Shown piece after piece: positions 7,822-16,679 of a DNA stretch of 64,000 nucleotides (the stretch's first letter is position 1; each line of letters begins with the position of its first letter). This DNA comes from Bacteroidales bacterium (lineage in GTDB: Bacteria > Bacteroidota > Bacteroidia > Bacteroidales > WCHB1-69). The DNA lies in assembly GCA_016285615.1 (NCBI GenBank), contig JAEERB010000002.1:1-64000 (forward strand), in the 5' to 3' direction. Under the pieces are notes generated by a model. The model was given only the letters and a program-made list of their open reading frames with translations. It made no database searches and was not told the origin of the DNA. Position numbers and translations under genes: made by a program.

Positions 7822-10800
7822 ATGGAAAGTAATCAAACATTGATACACCAAAAAATCAAGGAGTTTGTACAGAAGTACTACCTCAACAAACTCTACAAGG
7901 GGGCTATTCTCTTTGTGGCCATCACCTTGGTTACTTTCATTGTCTATGCGCTGTTGGAGTATTTCTCCTACTTTACCACACCTGTCCGTACGGTGCTCTT
8001 TTACTCTTACCTGGCACTCTTCGCCGCCACCCTCATCTTTTATGTCATCATCCCGCTGGTGAAACTGGCTGGCTATGGCAAGCAGATTTCCAATGAGCAG
8101 ATTGCCGATATCATTGGCCGCCATTTTCCGGAAATTGACGACAAGTTGCTTAATATCTTTCAGTTAGAAAAGCAAATTGAAGAGGGTAACTACAAGAGTC
8201 GCGACCTGCTGATGGCGGCTATTGACACCAAAATAGATAAGATTAAGCCCTTCCCGTTTGTGAAGGCTATTCCGTTCAAAAAGAGCACGCGTTATCTTAA
8301 GTGGGCTATCATTCCTGTGCTGTTGTTCTGTGTGCTGTTTTCTATTAAGAGTGAGGTGTTTACAGAATCCACACGCCGCATTGTTCATTACCAAACTTAC
8401 TATGAGAAGCCGGCTCCGTACTCTTTTGAAATCCTGAACAATCGATTGCTGGCCTTCCAGAACGACGCTTTCGAACTGCATGTGCGTATGGTGGGCGAGG
8501 AGACTCCCGACGAACTTTTCATCGCCTTGGGCAAGCGTAACTATAAACTGAAGAAGGTGGATAATACCGACTTTGTCTATACTTTCTCCAACCTCCAACG
8601 CTCGCTCACTTTCCAACTGTTTACCGATGAGGTGACCTCCAAACCGTACGAACTGAAGGTGCTGCCTAAGCCCGTGACTATCAGCTTTACGATGCAACTG
8701 GATTATCCGGCCTATCTGAACAAGAATAGCGAAACTATTGATAATAACGGTGATGCGACTGTGCCCGCGGGCACGAAAATCACTTGGCGCTTTTACACCA
8801 AGCATACCGAACAGCTGGATTTCCTGTTGCGCGGCGAGCCGCAGAAAGTGTCGGTAAAGGAGGATGTCTATTCGTTCTCCGCCAAGGCAGGCGCTTCGTT
8901 CGATTATGATGTCATCAACAGTAATCAGTATTTCACTAGCACCGATACGCTGCACCATACCATCGCCGTCATTCCCGACCAGTACCCGGAAATATCGGTC
9001 ATCAGCCAGCGCGACTCGCTCTATGCCGACCGTATCTATTTCAAGGGCAACATTAAGGACGACTATGGTTTCCACAGCCTTAAGTTTGTCTATTCAAAAT
9101 TTGATGAAAATGGCAAGCAAGTGGAAGCCAACAAATCGGTTGAGTTGAAGATTGACCGCAACAGCACCATTCAGGATTTCTATCATTACTTCGATGCCGG
9201 TACGCTTAAGCTTTCGGCTGGCTATCAGGTAGAGTATTATTTTGTGGTGTATGATAATGATGCCGTCAATGGTTTCAAGATGACCAAGAGCTCTCCTAAT
9301 ATTTTCAGAATTAAAACTTTAGAAGAGATTGATAAAGAACTTGCCCAAGGCAACAAGGAGGCACAATCGGATTACAAGGAGTTGATAAAGGAGACTTCGC
9401 AATTGGCTAACGAGTTGGAGCAACTGAAGCGTCAACTCTTGCAGAATGAAACCACTACCTGGCAGGACCAGAAGAAGATGGAGGCGTTGAAAAACCGTTT
9501 TGCCGAGTTGGAGAAGAAGTTGGCGGAGATGCAGCAGGAGCAGGCCGAACGTCAGCAACTGGAAGAGCAGTTTAAGAATCTGTCGCCCGAACTTTCTGAA
9601 AAAGAGAAAGATTTGCAGGAAAGATTGCAAAATACCCTCTCCGATGAGTTGAAGGATATGATGAAAAAGTTGCAGGATATGATGTCTAATCCAAAGAAAA
9701 ACGACTTGCAAAAGGCGGTGGAGAAGATGAAGATGAGTACTGAGAGTATGAACGAGTCGTTGGAGCAGCAACTGCAACTATTTAAGCAACTGGAAGTTGA
9801 GAAGAAATATAATGATGTGATTGAAAAGACGAAGCAGTTGGCCGAGGAGCAGAAGACGCTGTCAACGACAACGCAGAGCAAGGCATACGACAAGAAAGAC
9901 CTTCAACAGAAGCAGGAGGAGATCAAAAAGAAGTTTGACCAGCTTCAGAAGGATTTGCAGGATTTGAAACAGATGAACGGCCAGTTGGAGGAACCGAACA
10001 AAATTGCCAATACTGCCGAAAAGGAGAAATCCATTCAACAAAAGATGCAGGAGAGTAGTGATGCCTTGGAGAAGAATAATCGTAACAAAGCGTCAGATAG
10101 TCAGCAAGATGCTGCTCAACAGATGGAGGAGATGGCCAACGAATTGGAAATCTCGATGTTGGAAAGTATGGAAGAGCAGTTGGGTGAGGACATCGATGAG
10201 GTGCGTCAATTATTGGACAATCTGGTGCAGGTGTCGTTCCGCCATGAGGCCAATATGAAAACCATGCAAAAGATGTCGTCGAAGTCGCCACTACTGAACG
10301 ATGTGCAGCGCACGCATCTCAATGTGCAGGATAATATGCGAATGATTGCCGATTCGCTGAACGCCTTGGCACGTCGCCAGCCGCAAGTGCAGCCGTTTGT
10401 CAATAAGGAGGTTGACAAGGTGATCGAGCATCTGCAGTCGGCACAATCGTATTTGCGTGATCGCCAGGTGGGCAGGGCACAAACCGACGAGCAATTCGCC
10501 TTGACCTCCATGAACAACTTAGCCTTAATGCTGGCCGAGTCAATTCAGAAAATGAAGGATCAGCAGAACCAAGCCCGCTCGCAGTGTCAGAATTGCAAGA
10601 AAGGTGGTGGCTCGTGCAGCAAACCTGGCTCAACAGGGAAGGGCAAGCCGCAGTCGGCGAAGGAGATGCAACAGCAACTCAATCGCCAGATGGAGGCGCT
10701 GAGAAGAACCATGGAACAGGAGGCCAAGCAGGCGCAGCAGACCTCAGGCAAGCAGCCGTCGCACAGCGAAGAGTTTGCTAAGATGGCCGCCCAGCAGGAA

Positions 10801-11187
10801 GCCATTCGCAAGATGATGAAGGAGTACCAGGAAGAGCAGAAGGCACAGAATGGCATGGCCAACCAGCAGTTGGACCAAATGATTCGTGATATGGAACGAA
10901 CCGAGAAAGAACTGGTTAACAAGACTATCACCCAATACACGATTCAACGCCAGAAAAGTATTGAAACCCGCCTGCTGGAGAGCGAACGTGCTGATATGCA
11001 GCAAGAAAAGGACGAAAAACGCAAATCAACGCAAGGTCGCGATATGCGTAATCCCAATCCGCCGAAAGAGTGGAATATGGACAAGACCAAGGAAAAGCAG
11101 ACAGAGATGTTGAAGACGGTTCCTGCCGCCTTAAACTATTACTATAAAGAAAAAGTAAATCAATATTTTTATAACATAGATTCTTAG
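7822..11187 (+). CDS. DUF4175 family membrane-anchored coiled-coil protein
   Basis: A large protein of about 1121 residues from the preferred ATG. Two membrane helices lie near residues 25-75 (LVTFIVYALLEYF; LALFAATLIFYVII) and a third near 155-175 (WAIIPVLLFCVLF). A beta-rich, probably periplasmic region follows (about 180-500). From about 500 to the end it is a very long, Gln/Glu/Lys-rich coiled coil with many Met. Inside it near residue 930 is a small Cys motif, CQNCKKGGGSC. This architecture fits the DUF4175 family conserved in Bacteroidetes, whose function is not established. The next small gene begins 4 bases after the stop, so the two are surely cotranscribed. Confidence 0.85.
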   Translation: MESNQTLIHQKIKEFVQKYYLNKLYKGAILFVAITLVTFIVYALLEYFSYFTTPVRTVLFYSYLALFAATLIFYVIIPLVKLAGYGKQISNEQIADIIGRHFPEIDDKLLNIFQLEKQIEEGNYKSRDLLMAAIDTKIDKIKPFPFVKAIPFKKSTRYLKWAIIPVLLFCVLFSIKSEVFTESTRRIVHYQTYYEKPAPYSFEILNNRLLAFQNDAFELHVRMVGEETPDELFIALGKRNYKLKKVDNTDFVYTFSNLQRSLTFQLFTDEVTSKPYELKVLPKPVTISFTMQLDYPAYLNKNSETIDNNGDATVPAGTKITWRFYTKHTEQLDFLLRGEPQKVSVKEDVYSFSAKAGASFDYDVINSNQYFTSTDTLHHTIAVIPDQYPEISVISQRDSLYADRIYFKGNIKDDYGFHSLKFVYSKFDENGKQVEANKSVELKIDRNSTIQDFYHYFDAGTLKLSAGYQVEYYFVVYDNDAVNGFKMTKSSPNIFRIKTLEEIDKELAQGNKEAQSDYKELIKETSQLANELEQLKRQLLQNETTTWQDQKKMEALKNRFAELEKKLAEMQQEQAERQQLEEQFKNLSPELSEKEKDLQERLQNTLSDELKDMMKKLQDMMSNPKKNDLQKAVEKMKMSTESMNESLEQQLQLFKQLEVEKKYNDVIEKTKQLAEEQKTLSTTTQSKAYDKKDLQQKQEEIKKKFDQLQKDLQDLKQMNGQLEEPNKIANTAEKEKSIQQKMQESSDALEKNNRNKASDSQQDAAQQMEEMANELEISMLESMEEQLGEDIDEVRQLLDNLVQVSFRHEANMKTMQKMSSKSPLLNDVQRTHLNVQDNMRMIADSLNALARRQPQVQPFVNKEVDKVIEHLQSAQSYLRDRQVGRAQTDEQFALTSMNNLALMLAESIQKMKDQQNQARSQCQNCKKGGGSCSKPGSTGKGKPQSAKEMQQQLNRQMEALRRTMEQEAKQAQQTSGKQPSHSEEFAKMAAQQEAIRKMMKEYQEEQKAQNGMANQQLDQMIRDMERTEKELVNKTITQYTIQRQKSIETRLLESERADMQQEKDEKRKSTQGRDMRNPNPPKEWNMDKTKEKQTEMLKTVPAALNYYYKEKVNQYFYNIDS

Positions 11188-11191
11188 TATT

Positions 11192-11647
11192 ATGTATCGT
11201 TTTGAATTAAAAAACATTGACAATCAGTCTATTAGTACTGAAGTGTTGCAAGTTATCGAGAATATTTGTGATGAGTTTGGTCTGGGAAATGATTTTGGCA
11301 TCATCTCTACAGCTATGCAGCAGTTATTAGATTTGATAGACGCATACACTCATGGTGCAGAGGATCAGTTTTCGGCTGTATTTACGGTTGATAGCCAACG
11401 ATTGATAGTTTCTATGCAGCATAATCTGGCGATGCCGAATTTCGAAAAAGAGGTGCTGCAATCTGAAAGTGATGAGGCCATGATTTTGGATCGTTTGACG
11501 GATACTGTCGAGTGTTTGGATGAAGGCAAGCAGTTCTGCGTAGCTTTCGACATCCATCCTCAAACTACGGCCGAGAATGAACAATTGGCCCAAGACCGTC
11601 AAATGGCGTTCTTAGAGAAACGTATGGAAATAAAGATAAACCACTAG
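11192..11647 (+). CDS. Small cytoplasmic protein of unknown function
   Basis: A 151-residue acidic protein without signal peptide or membrane segment, tightly coupled to the DUF4175 gene. The alternation of a helix with conserved-looking acidic residues (MQQLLDLIDAYTHG), strands (FSAVFTVDSQRLIVSMQ) and a C-terminal strand (KQFCVAFDI) is faintly reminiscent of small GHKL/RsbW-like folds, but I see no N- or G-box, so this is weak inference. It ends at the CTAG whose palindrome also contains the stop codon of the convergent protease gene. Confidence 0.75.
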   Translation: MYRFELKNIDNQSISTEVLQVIENICDEFGLGNDFGIISTAMQQLLDLIDAYTHGAEDQFSAVFTVDSQRLIVSMQHNLAMPNFEKEVLQSESDEAMILDRLTDTVECLDEGKQFCVAFDIHPQTTAENEQLAQDRQMAFLEKRMEIKINH

Positions 11648-13245
11648 TCAACCACTAGTTTTCCAATAGCTTGGCCTGAATCGGTTTCTACCGTGACAAT
11701 ATACAGGCCTTTGGGCAGGTGGCCCACATTTAACGAGGAGCGGGAGTTTCCTGCTCCTTGTTGTTTTATCATCAGCTTACCCGTAACGTCGTAAAGGCGG
11801 ATTTCGTCAATGGTGGCGTTGCCCAACTCTATGTAAGTGGTTTGCTGGCACGGGTTGGGAGAGATTGTCAGTTGGGGCCGTGTCGCCTGCGATGAGTGTA
11901 TGCCAGCCACTGGATAATAGGCGTCCAAAGTCATCAGGTTGGTGCTGTCAGGGTCGAGCCAGTCGCGCAGTCGCGTGTTTTCATTGTAGCCATTCCACGA
12001 CAAGTCCAGTCGGCCGAAATAGTCGTACATCTCCTCTGCCGGTGCGTCGCAGTGGGAAGCGCCGCCCCACAGTTGCCCGATAATTCGCCGTTGCTTATCG
12101 AACAGGGCACATCCCGAGGAGCCGCTTTCGGTGCAAGCGGTGCCCCAAAAGGCTTGCCATGCGTTGGGATATTCGGGGGTTTCAAAAAAGGATGAGATAA
12201 CGATGTTGTCGGAGGGTGTGATCTTCTTCACATCCAGGTGAGGATGATGAATGCAAACTGCTGAGTCGGGTGGGGTATCCAGTCGCGACCAGCCGCAATA
12301 GACAGGATTGTAAGAGACGGGTGGCGCCGTGTTCAACCTCAGCAGGCAGAAGTCGGTATAGGAGCTGGCAGCCAGTTCTTTAGCGCCCGACAGCGTGTTC
12401 TTGGAAGGGCTCTTGCTCACGTTGGCGCAGGTTGGTGATTCCCAGTTGAACCAGAACACCCACGTGCCTGGACTGAGCGAGTAGGTGTAGCAGTGGTTGG
12501 CGGTGAGCAGGTAGGGCGTGCCATCTTGTCGCGCGTTGTTGATGAGCGTGCCCGTGCACAACTCCGTGCCGCCATCCAGAATGGCGCAAGTGGCATTGAT
12601 GGGGTCTTCCCAGCCTTTGCTTTCGGGGCATTTTACGTTGATATGGCAGGCACCGGCATCACCGAAGCCCTTGGTGAGCATCGCAGGTCCTCTGTAGCCG
12701 TGCGTGATTCGCCATAAGCGCAGCAAGGGTTGCTCGCTACAAGTGGCGGGCTGCAGGTATTCCAAAACCACCTCGTCGCCCGTCAGCAAGGATACCGCAA
12801 AGTAGCCGTCCTCTTGGTTGTTGAGAGAGGTGAAGGCGCCTAAAACCTGCTGTTTGTCAGGAGTATAGGCGAATAGTTTGGCTCCTTCCGGCAGATGATA
12901 CTGGTCGAAGGTGAAGCAGACTGATACCGCGCCCGGGCATACCAGCCGCAGTCGGCAAATCTGGTCGCCGTCAGGCAGTGTGGTCCACACGCCTTGGTCG
13001 GTCATCGAGAGTGAGTAGTAGAAGTCGATGCCGAAGCGGTAGCCCGACGCCTTGACATTGGTTGACAAATCCTCTTTCTTGATTTGCTCTGCATCGATGG
13101 CGGGTGTGATGACTGCGGGAATCGAGATGTTGTCGTCCTTCAATGCAAAACTGGCGGGAGTGCCGCCAGTAGATAGTTGTGCGTAAGCATAAAAACAAAT
13201 GATTACATTGAATACGGTAAATAATACTTTCTTGAATGTAATCAT
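11644..13245 (-). CDS. Secreted trypsin-like serine protease with T9SS sorting domain
   Basis: A 533-residue exported protease. A signal peptide covers residues 1-22. A beta-rich propeptide-like region follows, then a chymotrypsin-fold domain (about 195-440) related to lysyl endopeptidases: His251 in LLTANHC, Asp298 in YTDFCLLRL, and Ser377 in TESGSSGCALF. Many Cys residues suggest disulfides. Residues about 455-533 are a type A C-terminal T9SS sorting domain (ISPNPCQQTTYIELG, LYDVTGKLM, LPKGLYIVTVETD), which sends it through the outer membrane and usually attaches it to the surface. No T9SS machinery is in this window. Substrate preference cannot be read with certainty from the sequence. Confidence 0.88.
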   Translation of the reverse strand: MITFKKVLFTVFNVIICFYAYAQLSTGGTPASFALKDDNISIPAVITPAIDAEQIKKEDLSTNVKASGYRFGIDFYYSLSMTDQGVWTTLPDGDQICRLRLVCPGAVSVCFTFDQYHLPEGAKLFAYTPDKQQVLGAFTSLNNQEDGYFAVSLLTGDEVVLEYLQPATCSEQPLLRLWRITHGYRGPAMLTKGFGDAGACHINVKCPESKGWEDPINATCAILDGGTELCTGTLINNARQDGTPYLLTANHCYTYSLSPGTWVFWFNWESPTCANVSKSPSKNTLSGAKELAASSYTDFCLLRLNTAPPVSYNPVYCGWSRLDTPPDSAVCIHHPHLDVKKITPSDNIVISSFFETPEYPNAWQAFWGTACTESGSSGCALFDKQRRIIGQLWGGASHCDAPAEEMYDYFGRLDLSWNGYNENTRLRDWLDPDSTNLMTLDAYYPVAGIHSSQATRPQLTISPNPCQQTTYIELGNATIDEIRLYDVTGKLMIKQQGAGNSRSSLNVGHLPKGLYIVTVETDSGQAIGKLVVD

Positions 13246-13277
13246 TTGTCTTAGAATAAAGTGAAGAAGGTTGAAGA

Positions 13278-15404
13278 CTATTCTTCGTCCTTGTTTTCTT
13301 CTTCGTATTTCTTGATGATTTCGTTCTGAACTTCAGCAGGAACCTGTTGATATTCAGCGAACTTCATGCTGTAAGAAGCACGACCGGAAGTGATGGAGCT
13401 CAGGGTGGTGGAGTACTTGTTCATCTCTGCCAATGGAACTTTGGCACGGATGTTCTGGAACTCGCCTTCGCTGTCCATACCCATCACAACACCGCGACGG
13501 CCTTGCAGGTCGGTCATCACATCACCCATTCTGTCGGCGGGAACGAATACTTCCACATCGTAGATAGGTTCCAAAATCTTGGGACCAGCATTCTTGAAGG
13601 CTTCCTTGAAGGCGTTACGACCAGCCAATTTGAATGCCAATTCGTTAGAGTCAACGGGGTGCATTTTACCGTCGTAGATGTTAACGACGATATCACGAGC
13701 GTAGGAACCGGTCAGAGGACCTTCTTCCATCTTTTCCATGATACCTTTGAGGATGGCGGGCATGAAGCGTGCGTCGATAGCACCACCTACGATACAGTTG
13801 TTGTAGATGAGCTTACCGCCCCAAGGCAGGTCGTAAGACTCGGTGGCACGGATAGGATATTTGGTCTGGGTAGGCATGCCTTCGTAGTAAGACTCGATGA
13901 GCATGTGAACCTCACCAAATTGACCCGAACCGCCGGATTGTTTTTTATGACGGTACATGGCTTCGGCCGATTTCGTAATGGTTTCACGATACGGAATCTT
14001 GGGAGCGTAGTATTCGATTTCAATCTTGTTTCTTTCAACCATCCACTTAACGATGTTGAGGTGTTGTTCGCCCTGACCAGAGATAATCATCTGTTTCAGT
14101 TCCTTCGACTGTTCCATCAGGAAGGTCGGGTCAGTCTTGCGGATTTCGTTCAGTGCGGCACCCATCTTTTCTTCGTCAGCGCTGTTCTTAGCGCGAACGG
14201 CGGTACGGAACTTGGGTTCGGGATAAACGGTGGGTTCGATCACATCGTCGCCCTTGGCAACCAGCGTGGTACCTGTGGGAGAAGCTTTCATCTTGATGGT
14301 GGCAACAACATCACCGGCAACGGCCTTTTCGATTTCGGTACGGTTCTTACCGGCGAAAAGCAGCAATTGGGAGATTCTCTCCTTGGTGTTGGTATTGTTG
14401 TTTACAACATCGGCAGCTTTGCTAATCTCACCGTCGCAAACCTTGATGAAGGCAACTTCGCCGAGGTGCTGCTCAATGGTGGTTTTGAAAACATAACCTA
14501 CGAAAGGTTCGGCAGCGTTGAACTTGTGTTCGTTGCCGTTGGTGGCTTTCATAGCGGGAGCTTCGTCGGGGCTGGGGCAGTTCTTCACGATGAGTTCCAT
14601 CATGCGGTCAATACCTTGGTCGGTCTTGGCTGCAATACAGATAACGGGGAATGTGCCGCGGTTGGCAACACCCAGTTTCAGACCTTTGATCATCTCTTCT
14701 TCTGAAAGAGTACCTTCTTCGAAGAATTTGTCCATCAAAGCTTCGTCGTTTTCAGCTGCGGCCTCAATCAAAGCGTTGTGCCACTCTTCAGCCTTGGCCT
14801 GTTCGCTAGCAGGAATGTCTTCCACAATCATCTTGCCACCGCCAACGGGGAATTTCAAAAGTTTCTTCTGAAGCAGGTCGATAACAGAGTCGAAGCCGAT
14901 ACCTGCATTCACGGGATATTGGAAAGGCAGTACGCTGCCGCCGAAATAGTGTTTCAACTGACGCAGAGTCTCATCGAAGTTGGCCTTCTCGTGATCCAGC
15001 TGGTTGATGGCGAAAATCACGGGAACGTGCATCTTCTTGGTGTGGCGCCATTGGATTTCAGCACCTACGTCCACGCCGTTCTGAGCATTGATAACCATCA
15101 CGGCTGAGTCCATAACTCTCAATGAGCCAATAACCTCACCAACGAAGTCATCAAAACCGGGGCAGTCAATCATGTTGATTTTGCATCCGCCAAATTCGGA
15201 ATACATGACGGTTGACTGGATGGATTGTTGTCTTTCCAATTCGATATCACGATAATCGGATAAGGTGTTTTTGTCTTCTACACTGCCGCGTCTGTTGATT
15301 ACGCCGCCATGGAAGGCCATTGCTTCAGCTAACGTGGTTTTCCCTACTCGGTTACCTCCTATTAAGGCAACATTTCTGATTTCTTTGGTTTGATAAACTT
15401 TCAT
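13278..15404 (-). CDS. EF-G2-type translation elongation factor lacking the catalytic histidine
   Basis: A 708-residue EF-G homologue with all five EF-G domains, the last ending STTLSSITSGRASYSMKFAE. The GTPase motifs are divergent: P-loop GGNRVGKTT (16-24), switch I RQQSIQS in place of RGITI, and DCPGFDDF (80-87) where EF-G has DTPGHVDF, so the catalytic switch-II His is Phe84. The G4 motif is NQLD instead of NKMD. These features match the second EF-G (EF-G2) of Bacteroides, reported to support translocation without GTP hydrolysis under starvation. It stands alone with its own promoter-like site, away from rpsL/rpsG and tuf, unlike canonical fusA. The C terminus is very acidic (KYEEENKDEE). 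Confidence 0.9.
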   Translation of the reverse strand: MKVYQTKEIRNVALIGGNRVGKTTLAEAMAFHGGVINRRGSVEDKNTLSDYRDIELERQQSIQSTVMYSEFGGCKINMIDCPGFDDFVGEVIGSLRVMDSAVMVINAQNGVDVGAEIQWRHTKKMHVPVIFAINQLDHEKANFDETLRQLKHYFGGSVLPFQYPVNAGIGFDSVIDLLQKKLLKFPVGGGKMIVEDIPASEQAKAEEWHNALIEAAAENDEALMDKFFEEGTLSEEEMIKGLKLGVANRGTFPVICIAAKTDQGIDRMMELIVKNCPSPDEAPAMKATNGNEHKFNAAEPFVGYVFKTTIEQHLGEVAFIKVCDGEISKAADVVNNNTNTKERISQLLLFAGKNRTEIEKAVAGDVVATIKMKASPTGTTLVAKGDDVIEPTVYPEPKFRTAVRAKNSADEEKMGAALNEIRKTDPTFLMEQSKELKQMIISGQGEQHLNIVKWMVERNKIEIEYYAPKIPYRETITKSAEAMYRHKKQSGGSGQFGEVHMLIESYYEGMPTQTKYPIRATESYDLPWGGKLIYNNCIVGGAIDARFMPAILKGIMEKMEEGPLTGSYARDIVVNIYDGKMHPVDSNELAFKLAGRNAFKEAFKNAGPKILEPIYDVEVFVPADRMGDVMTDLQGRRGVVMGMDSEGEFQNIRAKVPLAEMNKYSTTLSSITSGRASYSMKFAEYQQVPAEVQNEIIKKYEEENKDEE

Positions 15405-15458
15405 TGGTATTTTTAATTACTTGATTTGATTTATATTGCTGTTTTTTAGATGTGGCGG

Positions 15459-15466
15459 CAAATATA
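15459..15466 (-). promoter_or_regulatory. Bacteroides-type -7 element (TATATTTG) for the EF-G2 gene
   Basis: TATATTTGC on the minus strand, about 55 bases upstream of the start codon, giving an AT-rich leader of about 45-50 bases. Confidence 0.6.
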
Positions 15467-15621
15467 CAATATTTTTTAGTACCAAAAATGTAAAAAATTA
15501 GTTGTTAGCATTTTTTTGCTTTCCACCAGCCCTTTTGATGGGTTTTTGAGCATGCTTTTTATTCACTCTGGGCTGTTCAATATTTAGCCGCAAGCGCTCC
15601 TAGGCATAGCTCTTTCTTTTA

Positions 15622-15629
15622 TATCTTTG
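15622..15629 (+). promoter_or_regulatory. Bacteroides-type -7 element (TATCTTTG) for ddl
   Basis: TATCTTTGC, 18 bases upstream of the ddl ATG at 15648. It supports that start over the in-frame ATG at 15627, which overlaps the element. Confidence 0.6.
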
Positions 15630-15647
15630 CTCAATAATTATTATAAC

Positions 15648-16628
15648 ATGAAAAAGATAGCCATTGTTGCCGGAGGCAATTCAGGAGAACATGATGTTTC
15701 TCTAAAGACAGCTGCCAACATTTTCAATGTGTTGGACAAGAAATTGTTTACCCCTTATCTTATTCATCTCAGAGGGGCTGAATGGATGTATATTGATGAG
15801 AATGAACATCGTTTTCCCGTTGATAAGAACGATTTTTCGGTTACGGTAAATGGTGAAAAAATTGTGTTCGACGCAGTGTTTATCGCCATCCACGGCAATC
15901 CTGGCGAGGATGGCCGTCTGCAGGGCTATTTCGAAATGTTGGGCATTCCTTACACGGGGTGCGACTGCTTTACCTCGGCGCTGACATTCAACAAGTATTT
16001 CTGCAATATGGCCGCGTCTAAGTTTGGTGTGCCTGTGGCCGATTCATTGCATTTTTATAATGATGAAAAGATTGATTTGAAGCAAGTTGGAGAGTATTGC
16101 GGCTTCCCTTGTTTTGTTAAACCGTGCAATTCGGGCTCGTCGGTGGGCGTGACGAAGGTGCATAATGAGGAGGAGTTGGACAAAGCGCTGAAAGAGGCTT
16201 TTAAATGGGATAATCAGTTGATGGTTGAGAAATATATCCACGGCAAAGAGGTGACTTGCGGCGTGCTGAAAAAAGACGGCAAGCCCAAGGCACTGGCGGT
16301 GACGTGCATCATCAGCAAGAACGAATTCTACGATTTTGAATCGAAATACGCCGCCAACCTGCACGAGATGGTGACTCCGGCGCCCATCCACGAGCAGGCG
16401 ATGAAAGACATTATGCGTTACTCCGAAATTCTCTATCAGCGTTTGGGCTGCAAAGGTATCGTGCGCATGGACTATATCGTTACACCCGACAATAAACCGA
16501 TGTTCCTCGAAGTGAACACCATCCCTGGCCAAACGGCCTTGAGTATTGTGCCGCATCAGGTTGAACACATGGGTATGAACCTGTCGGATATCTATACGCA
16601 ACTGATTAATGAGGCGCTGGAAAGATAG
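15648..16628 (+). CDS. ddl: D-alanine--D-alanine ligase
   Basis: Cytoplasmic ATP-grasp enzyme that joins two D-Ala residues for the peptidoglycan precursor. The 326-residue form starts MKKIAIVAGGNSGEHDVSLK, with the typical G-G-x-S-x-E-H/R-x-V-S motif. Further signatures are the substrate loop around IHGNPGEDGRLQGYFEMLGI, the ATP-binding FVKPCNSGSSVGVTK, and the C-terminal metal-binding region MFLEVNTIPGQT. It opens a rightward block of peptidoglycan genes: two GH73 and two M23-type proteins follow, with the first 51 bases downstream and no obvious promoter between. Assignment is secure; the upstream ATG at 15627 is rejected because it overlaps the promoter element. Confidence 0.96.
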   Translation: MKKIAIVAGGNSGEHDVSLKTAANIFNVLDKKLFTPYLIHLRGAEWMYIDENEHRFPVDKNDFSVTVNGEKIVFDAVFIAIHGNPGEDGRLQGYFEMLGIPYTGCDCFTSALTFNKYFCNMAASKFGVPVADSLHFYNDEKIDLKQVGEYCGFPCFVKPCNSGSSVGVTKVHNEEELDKALKEAFKWDNQLMVEKYIHGKEVTCGVLKKDGKPKALAVTCIISKNEFYDFESKYAANLHEMVTPAPIHEQAMKDIMRYSEILYQRLGCKGIVRMDYIVTPDNKPMFLEVNTIPGQTALSIVPHQVEHMGMNLSDIYTQLINEALER

Positions 16629-16679
16629 GGCGTTGTTAAGCTATTAAGATTATTAAGTTATTAAATATAAAGTGATTAT

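Noticed and set aside
8164..9075. 303-codon minus-strand frame opposite the DUF4175 gene
   Set aside because: Antisense shadow without recognisable domain or initiation signals; the plus-strand frame is continuous and fits a known family.
13347..14705. 452-codon open frame on the plus strand opposite the EF-G2 gene
   Set aside because: It is a shadow of a well-supported gene. The translation has no family signature and low-complexity hydrophobic and Gly/His/Val-rich composition, and there is no promoter.
15481..15600. Possible terminator or small RNA between the EF-G2 and ddl genes
   Set aside because: Only short, imperfect symmetries (such as AGCATGCT) and T-rich runs are seen; nothing convincing.
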